Origin: CALMEC01 sp031366605
Lineage (GTDB): Bacteria > Actinomycetota > Thermoleophilia > Miltoncostaeales > Miltoncostaeaceae
Length of the DNA stretch: 23,071 bases
Reading direction: 5' to 3'
NCBI GenBank assembly: GCA_031366605.1
Contig: JANLOO010000015.1
Coordinates: 1 to 23,071 of the forward strand
Shown: positions 1 through 6,882 of the stretch, piece by piece
Layout of the letters: the number at the start of each line of letters is the position of its first letter
Position numbering within the stretch: the stretch's first letter is position 1
Program-made: the position numbers and the translations under genes
Notes under the pieces: model-generated
What the model saw: only the letters and a program-made list of their open reading frames with translations
Database searches by the model: none
Told to the model about the DNA's origin: nothing

Positions 1-141
1 CGTGAGTGGGGTCTGCGCATGTTGATCATCTCGCGCTGTCTGGAGCGCATTGGAGACCACGCCGTCGATATCGGTGAGCAGGTGGTGTACGTCGTCACCG
101 GTGAGCACTGCGAGTTCACCGACGCCTCGCACCACGGCTAA
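1..141 (+). CDS. phoU: PhoU, phosphate signalling regulator, C-terminal fragment
   Basis: The window opens inside this gene in frame 1 and the frame runs to a TAA at 139-141. The visible 46 residues contain the PhoU C-terminal signature (ISRCLERIGDHAVDIGEQVVYVVTGE split around residues 10-35), with the conserved ER-GDHA-NI-E helix that binds metal in PhoU proteins; here the usual N is D (AVDIGE). PhoU is a cytoplasmic three-helix-bundle protein that damps the PhoR-PhoB/SenX3-RegX3 response and the Pst phosphate transporter. The rest of the gene, and probably pst/pho genes, lie upstream of the window. Identification is firm; the fragment says nothing about regulation. Confidence 0.9.
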   Translation, partial: REWGLRMLIISRCLERIGDHAVDIGEQVVYVVTGEHCEFTDASHHG

Positions 142-174
142 CGCGTGGCGATGCGGCGGGGTATAGGTTCGTAT

Positions 175-205
175 TTGGATTATTTGCAGGTCTTTTATCT
201 ATGAT
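175..205 (+). promoter_or_regulatory. Candidate promoter of the choice-of-anchor D gene
   Basis: The stretch from about 160 to 205 is much more AT-rich than its surroundings. TATGAT at 200-205 matches the -10 consensus at five of six positions, and TTGGAT at 175-180 is a weak -35 with a long 19-bp spacer. Transcription would begin near 212 and leave a leader of about 125 nt before the ATG at 339. I see no recognisable riboswitch in that leader. Confidence 0.4.
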
Positions 206-338
206 CGGACCGTTCGGGTAGGCATCGATCTGGACCATCGTCCCGGTGCGGGCGTCGCGTTGGGGATGTATCACTCAGGTCGGGAGTCGCCTCCTCATTC
301 CCGCAAGCAGCGACAATCCCCCACGAAGGCCCGGAATC

Positions 339-1826
339 ATGAAGACACGATGGATCGTTCTCCTCCTCGGAGCGCTTGGCGTTCTCGGGATTCCCACGTC
401 GGTCGCATTGGGGCAGGTGCGCGCGCTGCCCAACGACGATCTCACGGGCTTCCCGTTCGCGTACAACGATGACGGCAATGGCTTCTCGGTCGGTCTCTGC
501 ATGGATGGGCCGGCCGGCCACTGCCTTGGTGCGCCGGTGCCCCATCCCGCCGACCGGTATTCGGTGCCGGACAACTTCACCCCGGACGCCGAAGCGTTCT
601 ACTGGCGAGCCGATGCGGCGTTCCCTCCCCCGTTCGACAACACGATCAAGGTCCTGTTCGCCCAGGAGGCCGCGTTCGCCAACGCCGGTGACATCGTCGA
701 CGGCAACCAGGTCACCTTCAGCCGGATTCGCTTCACGAGCGTCCCCGGGAGCCTCGATCCCGACACGTGGTATCGCATCTCCCATCCGTATGGCGAGGAC
801 GATGTGCAGACCAGCGTCCAAGGCCAGCTCAAATTCAGCGACGACAACGGATGCCTGGCCCCGCCGTGCAACTTCGCGACCGCTCCGCAGGGACGGCTCA
901 CCAGCCTGCTGCTCTGGGATCCCACCGCGCCCTCCCCGCCCGCGGGGTTCGTCGGCGACCCCTTGATCGAGCACACCGTGGTCGGCGGTCCCATCCGAGA
1001 CACGGTCACGATCTCGAAACTGACCGGCAAGGGCGGCAGCCCCGTCCCCGGCCCGCCGGTCGTGCGAACCGACACGTTCTTCGTGACCGGCAAGCTGTCG
1101 GGTCCCGCTCCGACACCGGCTGCGTTCGTGAGCATCGTGACCCAAGCGCTGACGTTCGACGCACGCGAGGTGGACGACGTCGCGCCGGCCCAGACGGTGA
1201 CGGTCAAAAACCGTGGCTCTGCCCCCCTCCTGATTTCGGGCGCGACGATCGGCCCGACCACGACCGCGGACTTCTCAGTTGACACGTCCGGCTGCAGCGC
1301 GGCCGTGCCGAGAGGCGGGACGTGTGATCTGGCGGTGCGGTTCAAGCCGACGGCGTCCGGCCCGCGCACCGGCGTCCTGACGATCACGCACAACGCCCGC
1401 AATAGCGCCAACACGGTTGCGCTCGCCGGAACGGGGACCCCTCAGCACGCCCTGCAGATCCTCAGCGCACGCCTCGCCAAGGGCTACGGGCGCAATGGCA
1501 AAGGCGGCTTGTCGCTCAGCAAGTTCAAGGCGAAGGGCGTCGACCTGGTGCTCGGACTGGAGCCCGCCACGCAACTGCTGCGGATCCGCGTGATTCGCAT
1601 CCTCCCGCCCCGCGCGCCAGGCGGCAAACCCCGTCTTCGTCTCGTCACCACCGAGTTCGTTGCACCCAGCCCGGGGGCCAGCGGCGAGTTTCGCGTCAGG
1701 TTCAACCCTCCCGCCGTGCTCAAAGCCGCACGTCGCGGCGACTTCCGGGTGCAGATCATCCCGCTGCGAAAGCTTCCGGACATGGGCGTTCCGACCCGAC
1801 TGGACTTCACCATCGACCACGCGTAG
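339..1826 (+). CDS. Secreted protein with choice-of-anchor D domain
   Basis: The 495-residue product starts with a clear signal peptide: MKTR, a hydrophobic run (WIVLLLGALGVLGIP) and a probable cleavage after the ALGQ region near residue 26. I chose ATG 339 because this places the signal peptide at the N terminus; the frame is open upstream to 246 but adds only non-signal residues. Residues about 30-230 form an extracellular domain with several Cys (CMDGPAGHC, CLAPPCN) that I do not recognise. Residues about 265-370 match the choice-of-anchor D / ASPM-SPD-2-Hydin immunoglobulin-like fold (LTFDAREV, VTVKNRGSAPL, CDLAVRFKPT, ending VALAGTGTP). The last about 125 residues are basic and beta-rich and are unassigned. 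No LPXTG or C-terminal membrane anchor is visible. The role is probably structural or adhesive at the cell surface; no substrate can be inferred. Confidence 0.8.
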   Translation: MKTRWIVLLLGALGVLGIPTSVALGQVRALPNDDLTGFPFAYNDDGNGFSVGLCMDGPAGHCLGAPVPHPADRYSVPDNFTPDAEAFYWRADAAFPPPFDNTIKVLFAQEAAFANAGDIVDGNQVTFSRIRFTSVPGSLDPDTWYRISHPYGEDDVQTSVQGQLKFSDDNGCLAPPCNFATAPQGRLTSLLLWDPTAPSPPAGFVGDPLIEHTVVGGPIRDTVTISKLTGKGGSPVPGPPVVRTDTFFVTGKLSGPAPTPAAFVSIVTQALTFDAREVDDVAPAQTVTVKNRGSAPLLISGATIGPTTTADFSVDTSGCSAAVPRGGTCDLAVRFKPTASGPRTGVLTITHNARNSANTVALAGTGTPQHALQILSARLAKGYGRNGKGGLSLSKFKAKGVDLVLGLEPATQLLRIRVIRILPPRAPGGKPRLRLVTTEFVAPSPGASGEFRVRFNPPAVLKAARRGDFRVQIIPLRKLPDMGVPTRLDFTIDHA

Positions 1827-1905
1827 CGAGCTCCCCACGGCCGGCGCTCGACGATACGGGTCGCGCGTCGGTTGCCGGGAGACCGCGACGCCCCCTGGCG
1901 ACCCA

Positions 1906-1911
1906 TAGCAT
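1906..1911 (+). promoter_or_regulatory. TAGCAT -10-like box, leaderless-type start
   Basis: TAGCAT fits the TANNNT -10 pattern and ends only 6 nt before the ATG at 1918. No Shine-Dalgarno sequence is present before that ATG. The spacing is what a leaderless transcript would show, and it recurs at several other genes in the window. Confidence 0.4.
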
Positions 1912-1917
1912 CGGCTC

Positions 1918-2616
1918 ATGTCGGGGATGGCGGTGTTCAGGGTGCGTGAGGGATTGTGGCGCTGGACCGTCGCCCACCCCGAGTGGAACGGGGCGACCGA
2001 CTGGCCCGAGGTCGTGGGTTCGGTTTACTGCGAAACGCCCGAGGCGATCGTCGTCGTCGACCCCCTCGTGCCTGGGGAGGGTCCGGATGCAGAGCGCTTC
2101 TGGCGTGCCTTCGACGCCGATGTCCAGCGACTCGGCCTGCCCGTTGTGGTCGTGTTGACGTGCCGTTGGCACGTCCGGAGCGCGGCGAGCTTCCGTGCGC
2201 GCCATGGCGCGCGGGTGTTCGCGCCCGCGTTCGACGGCCATGCGCTTGACGTCGTCGCCACGGACCTCGTGGTTGACGGGGTCGAGCTCATGCCTGGGGT
2301 ACGGGCACTCGTCACGGGCGCGCCCGCCCCCAACGAGGAGTGCATCTACATCTTGACGGACCATCACGCGGCCGTCGTCGGTGACATCCTGTCGGGCGAC
2401 GACGTTGGCGGTCTTCGCGTCGCCGATCAGGGGTGGTACGCCAACAGCGACGCTGAGTCGGCCTGGTATCGCGACGAACTCGCAGATCGGCTGGACCGCC
2501 TCCTGGAGTGTGACCTGGAGCACCTGTTCGTCGGGCATGGCGCCCCGGTCGGGCCGGATCCCGTCCAGGGCCTCCGGTCGGCCCTGGCGCGGCATCGCGC
2601 CACGCACGGGCGGTAG
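1918..2616 (+). CDS. Degenerate metallo-beta-lactamase-fold protein
   Basis: The 232-residue product has the general order of strands and motifs of a metallo-beta-lactamase (MBL) fold: an early strand ending in an Asp (AIVVVDPL, 44-50), a VVVVLTxxWH motif at 76-85, GDILSG at 155-160 and a late VGHGAPV at 205-211. The canonical HxHxDH zinc motif is reduced to R-W-H-V-R-S (83-88), leaving His85, Asp156 and His207 as possible ligands. Such proteins are often annotated as MBL-fold hydrolases, but loss of most metal ligands makes a dinuclear zinc hydrolase unlikely; it may bind one metal or none. It has no signal peptide and should be cytoplasmic. ATG 1918 is preceded by a TANNNT box and no SD; ATG 1927 is an alternative. 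It stands alone, 211 nt before the next gene. Confidence 0.7.
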   Translation: MSGMAVFRVREGLWRWTVAHPEWNGATDWPEVVGSVYCETPEAIVVVDPLVPGEGPDAERFWRAFDADVQRLGLPVVVVLTCRWHVRSAASFRARHGARVFAPAFDGHALDVVATDLVVDGVELMPGVRALVTGAPAPNEECIYILTDHHAAVVGDILSGDDVGGLRVADQGWYANSDAESAWYRDELADRLDRLLECDLEHLFVGHGAPVGPDPVQGLRSALARHRATHGR

Positions 2617-2786
2617 CTGTCAGTCCCGCGGCTGGACGCCTGCCAGGATGAGTCCGGTCATCCGGCGCGGCGGCCCTTCGGTCACCGCTGCCGCGACCGT
2701 GGGCATCCGTGAGATTCATGAACCCGACGCCGACGGTGGCAAACGTCCGTGCGCACGTCGGGTCGCGCAGCACATGCGCCACGGGG

Positions 2787-2829
2787 TACACTCACAGGCA
2801 GCGTTTTTCCGCCAAGGAGCAGGGCAATC
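2787..2829 (+). promoter_or_regulatory. Promoter box, strong SD and ATC start of the SDR gene
   Basis: TACACT at 2787-2792 resembles a -10 box, which would start transcription near 2799. AAGGAG at 2814-2819 is a near-perfect Shine-Dalgarno sequence. Seven nucleotides later, at 2827-2829, the in-frame codon is ATC, exactly where a start codon should be. The next in-frame standard start, GTG 2857, lies 37 nt beyond the SD and has no good SD of its own. Confidence 0.5.
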
Positions 2830-3627
2830 AGCGATCTCGACCCCCTTTGGGAACCGGTGCGTGCACCCCAGGCGCTTGCCGAGCCCAGCGGCGGGCGCCA
2901 TCAGGGTCGCGGCATCGTCATCTCGGGCGGCACGGCGGGCATCGGGTTGGCGGCGGCACGGCGGTTCGCCGGCGAGGGCGCTTCGGTCTGGATCATGGGA
3001 CGTCAGACCGACAGCGTTGCCCGCGCGCTCGGCGAGGTGTCGGCCACCGGCGGCGCGGCGTGTGACGTCACCCAGGAGTTGGACGTCGAGCAGGCGATCG
3101 CAATGGCGCGCGATCGGCTCGGGTCGATCGACGCCGTGTTCGTCAGCGCGTCCGTCCCCGGTGAGGGGCGTGAGGTGCTGTCGATGTCGGTCGAGGAGTT
3201 CCGTCGGGTGCTCGATGTCAACCTGACCGGCGCGTTCATGGTCGCCCGTGCAGCCGCCCGGGTGATGCCCAACGGCGGGTCGATCGTGTTCAACGCGAGC
3301 GTGCATGGCCTGGTCGCCGAGCCCGGGCGCGCCGACTACGCCGCATCAAAGTCAGGGGTCATCCTGCTCGCCAAGTCCATGGCCCTGGACCTGGCACCGC
3401 GGGGCATCACGGTGACGGCGATCTGCCCGGGCGACGTCCGCACCCGCTCCGTCGAACAACGCCCGGGCGACCCGTTGGTCTCGGCCGAGCACCTGGCCCG
3501 GATCCCGGTCGGGCAAATCGCCGAGCCGGACGAGATCGCCGGCATCGTCAGCTTCCTCTGCAGCCCCGAGGCGGCCTACCTGACCGGCGCCGCGATTCCC
3601 GTCGACGGCGGGCGCATCGGGCGATAG
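2827..3627 (+). CDS. Short-chain dehydrogenase/reductase (SDR), atypical NNAG site
   Basis: Counted from ATC 2827 the product is 266 residues (256 from GTG 2857). The Rossmann nucleotide-binding motif is S33-GGTAGIG, in place of the usual TGxxxGIG. The catalytic triad is visible: Ser158 (FNASVHG), Tyr171 and Lys175 (YAASK), with the normal 13-residue Ser-Tyr spacing, and Asn132 (VNLTGAF) completes the tetrad. The C terminus has the family PG motif (ICPGDVRTRS) and the GxxxPVDGG ending. The NNAG motif that follows beta-strand 4 is replaced by S-A-S-V (107-110), so adenine-side packing may differ. This is a cytoplasmic NAD(P)(H)-dependent oxidoreductase; the substrate cannot be told. It lies upstream of the fab operon on the same strand but is separated by 157 nt with inverted repeats, so it is probably a separate transcription unit. 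The start codon is uncertain (see findings). Confidence 0.85.
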   Translation: MSDLDPLWEPVRAPQALAEPSGGRHQGRGIVISGGTAGIGLAAARRFAGEGASVWIMGRQTDSVARALGEVSATGGAACDVTQELDVEQAIAMARDRLGSIDAVFVSASVPGEGREVLSMSVEEFRRVLDVNLTGAFMVARAAARVMPNGGSIVFNASVHGLVAEPGRADYAASKSGVILLAKSMALDLAPRGITVTAICPGDVRTRSVEQRPGDPLVSAEHLARIPVGQIAEPDEIAGIVSFLCSPEAAYLTGAAIPVDGGRIGR

Positions 3628-3635
3628 CCGGAACA

Positions 3636-3685
3636 ACGGTGGATCACGTGACGGATTCCCGCCATGGCGGGGCGATTTCCACCGT
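3636..3685. repeat. Nested inverted repeats between SDR and fabZ
   Basis: Three inverted repeats sit in 50 bp. ACGGTGGA (3636-3643) pairs with TCCACCGT (3678-3685). Inside lie TCACGTGA (3644-3651), a perfect 8-bp palindrome, and CCCGCCATGGCGGG (3658-3671), a perfect 14-bp palindrome. There is no T-tract. They could serve as a terminator-like structure after the SDR gene or as operator sites ahead of the fab operon. Confidence 0.55.
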
Positions 3686-3769
3686 GGGATGGCGACCGGG
3701 GTCCGGCGCACACGGCTCGGCAAGATGGGATCCGGGCGCCCGATCACGGCCGCTGCTGCGGCCATGGGC

Positions 3770-3775
3770 TAGCAT
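3770..3775 (+). promoter_or_regulatory. TAGCAT -10-like box upstream of fabZ
   Basis: TAGCAT, identical to the hexamer before the gene at 1918, ends 9 nt before TTG 3785. No Shine-Dalgarno sequence lies between. This is the most plausible promoter for the fab operon in the 157-nt gap, but no -35 match is seen. Confidence 0.35.
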
Positions 3776-3784
3776 CGTCCGGCA

Positions 3785-4216
3785 TTGAGCGTTCCGGCGC
3801 CTACGGACATCCTTCCGCACCGCCCACCATTTCTTCTCGTCGACGAGGTGGTGGACTTGCAGCCGGGCCAGTCGGCCAGGGCGCGTTGGACGGTTCCCTC
3901 AGACGCGCCGTTCTTCGCGGGGCATTTTCCCGGTCACCCGGTCACGCCGGGGGTGTTGATCATCGAGGCGCTCGCGCAGACCGGGGCGCTCGCGGTGCTC
4001 TCGTTGGAGTCCAACACGGGAAAGTTGGCGTTGTTCGCCGGCATCGAGAAGGCCCGATTTCGTCGCCAGGTGTTGCCGGGCGAGACGTTGGAGCTCGAGA
4101 TGATCCTGACCCGCCAGCGCGGTCCGATCGGTGAGGGTGAGGGCACGGCGACCGTCGATGGCGCGGTCGCATGCCAGGCGGTTCTGCGATTTGCCATCAT
4201 CGAGGGGGAAGCATGA
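3785..4216 (+). CDS. fabZ: 3-hydroxyacyl-ACP dehydratase FabZ
   Basis: The 143-residue product is a full-length hot-dog-fold FabZ. It has the LPHRPPFLLVD opening (10-20), the catalytic helix region FFAGHFPGHPVTPG with His47, and Glu61 in IIEALAQ, the His/Glu pair of FabZ. It dehydrates (3R)-hydroxyacyl-ACP to trans-2-enoyl-ACP in the elongation cycle of type II fatty acid synthesis in the cytoplasm. TTG 3785 is the only near start that keeps the conserved N terminus; it lacks an SD and sits 9 nt after a -10-like box. Its TGA overlaps the fabH ATG by 3 nt (ATGA), so the two are translationally coupled. Having fabZ as first gene of the fab operon puts four of the core chain-building activities in one transcript. 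Identification is firm. Confidence 0.93.
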   Translation: MSVPAPTDILPHRPPFLLVDEVVDLQPGQSARARWTVPSDAPFFAGHFPGHPVTPGVLIIEALAQTGALAVLSLESNTGKLALFAGIEKARFRRQVLPGETLELEMILTRQRGPIGEGEGTATVDGAVACQAVLRFAIIEGEA

Positions 4217-5238
4217 TCGCCATCAGGAATGGGAAACGGCAACGGGCGCGAATGGTCGCATTGGGTGCCCACGTGCCGGAGCGTGTGTTGACCAACGCCG
4301 ACCTCGAGAAGATGGTCGACACGACCGACGAGTGGATCGTCTCGCGCACCGGAATTCGCGAACGCCGCATCGCCGAGCCCGATCAGTCGACCGCTGATCT
4401 GGCGACGCTCGCAGCCCTGGACATCCTCAAGAACTCCGGCCTGGCCCCCGAGGACATCGACGTGCTGATCGTCCCCACCGCGACGCCTGAGTACTTGTTC
4501 CCGTCGACGGCAGCCATCGTCCAAGATCGGATCGGGGCGACCAACGCGGCGGCGTTCGACCTGCTTGCCGCCTGCAGCGGGTTCGTCTACGGACTCGCAC
4601 AGGCCTGTGCGCTCGTCGAGAGCGGCCTTGCGAAGAACGTGATGGTCATCGGGGCCGAGACGCTGTCGCGCATCGCCGACTACACCGATCGCTCCACGTG
4701 TGTGTTGTTCGGAGACGGCGCGGCCGGCGCGCTGATCCAGGCAAGCGACGACGAGTCGCTGTCAGGGTTTCTGGGGTTCGAGCTGGGCACCGACGGCAGC
4801 GGCGGCAAGGACCTGTTGATCCCCGTGGGCGGGTCGCGCAATCCCCCGCACATGCCGTTTGCGCACGAAGACGCGTTCCTCAAGATGAACGGCCCCTCGG
4901 TGTACAAGTTCGCCACGCGGGTGATCGCCGATTCGACCGCGCGTCTGCTGGAGGCCCTCGAAGTCTCAATCGACGAGATCGACCTGTTCGTGCCGCACCA
5001 GGCCAACACCCGCATCATCGACCACGCCGTCGAGAAGCTCGGCATCGACCCATCCAAGGTCGTGGTCAACGTCGACAGATACGGCAACACGTCGTCCGCG
5101 AGCGTTCCGCTGGCGTTGACCGAAGCCCGCGAGCAGGGCCGGCTCAAGCCGGGCGATCTCCTCCTGTTGATCGCGTTCGGAGGCGGCCTGACCTGGGGCT
5201 CGACCGTCGTCCGCTACGAGCCCCTGGTGGCTGCGTGA
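4213..5238 (+). CDS. fabH: 3-oxoacyl-ACP synthase III FabH
   Basis: KAS III initiates fatty acid synthesis by condensing an acyl-CoA primer with malonyl-ACP. The 341-residue product has the family's length and its triad: Cys121 (LLAACSGF), His262 (PHQANTRI) and Asn292 (YGNTSSAS), plus the N-terminal TDEWIVSRTGIRER motif (38-51) and the C-terminal GGGLTWGS. The start is ATG 4213, which overlaps the fabZ stop (ATGA) and is preceded by GAGGGGG; the frame is open upstream but those residues would lie within fabZ. Its stop overlaps the fabD GTG (GTGA). Primer preference (acetyl versus branched-chain CoA) cannot be read from sequence alone, although branched-chain primers are common in Actinomycetota. 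Confidence 0.95.
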   Translation: MIAIRNGKRQRARMVALGAHVPERVLTNADLEKMVDTTDEWIVSRTGIRERRIAEPDQSTADLATLAALDILKNSGLAPEDIDVLIVPTATPEYLFPSTAAIVQDRIGATNAAAFDLLAACSGFVYGLAQACALVESGLAKNVMVIGAETLSRIADYTDRSTCVLFGDGAAGALIQASDDESLSGFLGFELGTDGSGGKDLLIPVGGSRNPPHMPFAHEDAFLKMNGPSVYKFATRVIADSTARLLEALEVSIDEIDLFVPHQANTRIIDHAVEKLGIDPSKVVVNVDRYGNTSSASVPLALTEAREQGRLKPGDLLLLIAFGGGLTWGSTVVRYEPLVAA

Positions 5239-6137
5239 TCGCCCTGATGTTCCCTGGTCAAGGAGCGCAAGAGGTCGGCATGGGGCTGGCACTCGCCGAG
5301 GCCTATCCGGTTGCGCGGGCCGCGTTTGACGAGGCCAACGACGCCTTGGGCTACGACATCGCGTCCATCTGTTTCACCGGTCCGGCTGATGCGCTCGTCC
5401 CAACCGACGTGTGCCAGCCGGCGATCCTCGCGACCTCCGTGGCCGCGTGGCGGGTCGCGACCGAGCATGGCCTGGTCGCCGACATCGTGATGGGCCACTC
5501 GTTGGGTGAGTACTCGGCGCTGGTGGCCGCGGGCGCGATCGACTATGCCCAGGCCCTGCGCCTTGTCGCCGAGCGCGGCGCGGCGATGCACGTCGCCGGT
5601 CAGGAACGACCCGGCACGATGGCGGCGTTGCTGGGCCAAAGCGACCGCGATGCCGAGGCCCTCTGTGCCGAGGCCGGCGAGGTCTGGCCCGCCAACTACA
5701 ACTGCCCGGGACAGGTCGTGGCATCCGGCAGCGTGGAGGGCATCGATCGCCTACTCGCCATGGCTTCGGAGCGCGGTGTCAAGGCAGCGCGGCTGCAGGT
5801 GGGTGGAGCCTTTCACTCCCCGCTCATGGCCCCCGCGACCGAGCGGCTCGAACCCGCGCTCGCCGCATGGAGTCCGACCGAACCGTCCCCGTCGTTCCTC
5901 TCGACCACGACCGTCGCGATCGAACCCGCCGAACGCCTGCGCGAGGTCCTGTTGGAGCAGCTCGTTGCGCCGGTCAGATTTGGCTACGCGGTGGAGCACG
6001 CATTGCAAATGGGTGTCACGCGCTTTGTGGAGTTCGGCCCGGGGCGCGTCCTGTCGGGCCTCGTGCGCCGGGTGCGGCGTGAGGCCGAGACCGTCCAGAT
6101 CGGCACCCCCGACGACATCGTCGCCCTGGCCGCCTGA
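5235..6137 (+). CDS. fabD: Malonyl-CoA:ACP transacylase FabD
   Basis: FabD moves the malonyl group from CoA to the acyl carrier protein, supplying the extender unit for FabH and FabF. The 300-residue product opens with the family FPGQGAQ motif (6-12). The nucleophile elbow is GHSLGEYSAL with Ser89, and the catalytic His194 lies in GAFHSPLM. NYNCPGQVVASG (154-165) and VEFGPGRVLSGL near the C terminus are also typical. GTG 5235 overlaps the fabH stop by 4 nt; the last A of its own TGA is the first base of the fabG ATG (TGATG). Length and motif order are normal. Confidence 0.95.
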   Translation: MIALMFPGQGAQEVGMGLALAEAYPVARAAFDEANDALGYDIASICFTGPADALVPTDVCQPAILATSVAAWRVATEHGLVADIVMGHSLGEYSALVAAGAIDYAQALRLVAERGAAMHVAGQERPGTMAALLGQSDRDAEALCAEAGEVWPANYNCPGQVVASGSVEGIDRLLAMASERGVKAARLQVGGAFHSPLMAPATERLEPALAAWSPTEPSPSFLSTTTVAIEPAERLREVLLEQLVAPVRFGYAVEHALQMGVTRFVEFGPGRVLSGLVRRVRREAETVQIGTPDDIVALAA

Positions 6138-6868
6138 TGGCCTCGGCTCTCATCACCGGCGCCAGCCGTGGCATCGGCGCCGCCTGTGCCGTCGTGCTGG
6201 CAGAGGCCGGCTACGACGTGGCGATCGGCTATGTCCGTGACGCAGACGGCGCCGCGCGTACGGCCGCCGCCGTCGAGGCAGCCGGCCGGCGGTCGCTCGT
6301 CCACCAGGTTGACGTGGCCGACGAGGCCTCGGCCGCTGCGTTCGTCGCGGCGACCGAAGACCGTCTGGGCGACCTTGATGCCGTCATCCTCAACGCCGGC
6401 ATCACGCGCGACGGTTTGGCCATGCGCATGAGCGCCGAGGACTGGAGCGCGGTCATCCGCACCAACCTGGACGGCGCGTTCTTCACCGCCAAGGCGGCCA
6501 TGCGCGGCATGCTCAAGCGCCGTGCCGGGTCGATCGTGGCGGTCTCATCGGTGGTCGGTCTGGGGGGAAACGCCGGGCAGGTCAACTATGCGGCCTCCAA
6601 GGCGGGCATGATCGGCATGGTCAAGTCGCTGGCGCGCGAGTGTGGCGGTCGCGGGGTGCGGGTCAATGCGGTGGCACCCGGGTACATCGAGACCGACATG
6701 ACGTCCGATCTGGGTGACGACATCCGCGCCAAGCTCCTCGAGGCCACGCCGTTGGCGCGGCTGGGGACTCCCGAGGATGTCGCCGGGGCCGTGGCGTTTC
6801 TGTGTTCGCCCGCTGCGGCGTACGTGACGGGTGTCGTGCTGCCGGTCGACGGCGGGATGTCGATGTGA
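6137..6868 (+). CDS. fabG: 3-oxoacyl-ACP reductase FabG
   Basis: FabG reduces 3-oxoacyl-ACP with NADPH in the elongation cycle. The 243-residue product has TGASRGIG (7-14), NAG (86-88), Ser138, Tyr151 and Lys155 (VNYAASKAG), at the same positions as in E. coli FabG, and ends in PVDGGMSM. The ATG shares one base with the fabD stop. Downstream, the TGA overlaps a possible GTG of the fabF frame, so there is no room for an acpP gene, which in many bacteria lies between fabG and fabF. It is much closer to canonical FabG than is the SDR at 2827-3627. Confidence 0.95.
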   Translation: MASALITGASRGIGAACAVVLAEAGYDVAIGYVRDADGAARTAAAVEAAGRRSLVHQVDVADEASAAAFVAATEDRLGDLDAVILNAGITRDGLAMRMSAEDWSAVIRTNLDGAFFTAKAAMRGMLKRRAGSIVAVSSVVGLGGNAGQVNYAASKAGMIGMVKSLARECGGRGVRVNAVAPGYIETDMTSDLGDDIRAKLLEATPLARLGTPEDVAGAVAFLCSPAAAYVTGVVLPVDGGMSM

Positions 6869-6882
6869 GCGAGGAGCAGGCG

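Noticed and set aside
127..155. Hairpin around the phoU stop as terminator
   Set aside because: The stem is only 5 bp (CCACG/CGTGG) plus a bulged 4-bp extension, with no T-tract; too weak to list.
212..338. Riboswitch in the leader of the choice-of-anchor gene
   Set aside because: The leader is long enough, but I could not match any known riboswitch core or a convincing expression platform.
195..1145. 316-codon minus-strand frame opposite the choice-of-anchor gene, and similar long antisense frames over fabF, MFS and accDA
   Set aside because: All lie opposite well-supported genes, lack family motifs and have shadow-frame composition.
2749..2827. GTG 2749 as start of the SDR gene
   Set aside because: It is upstream of the -10-like box and the SD, and the added residues (Arg/Ser/Pro-rich) do not look like SDR N terminus.
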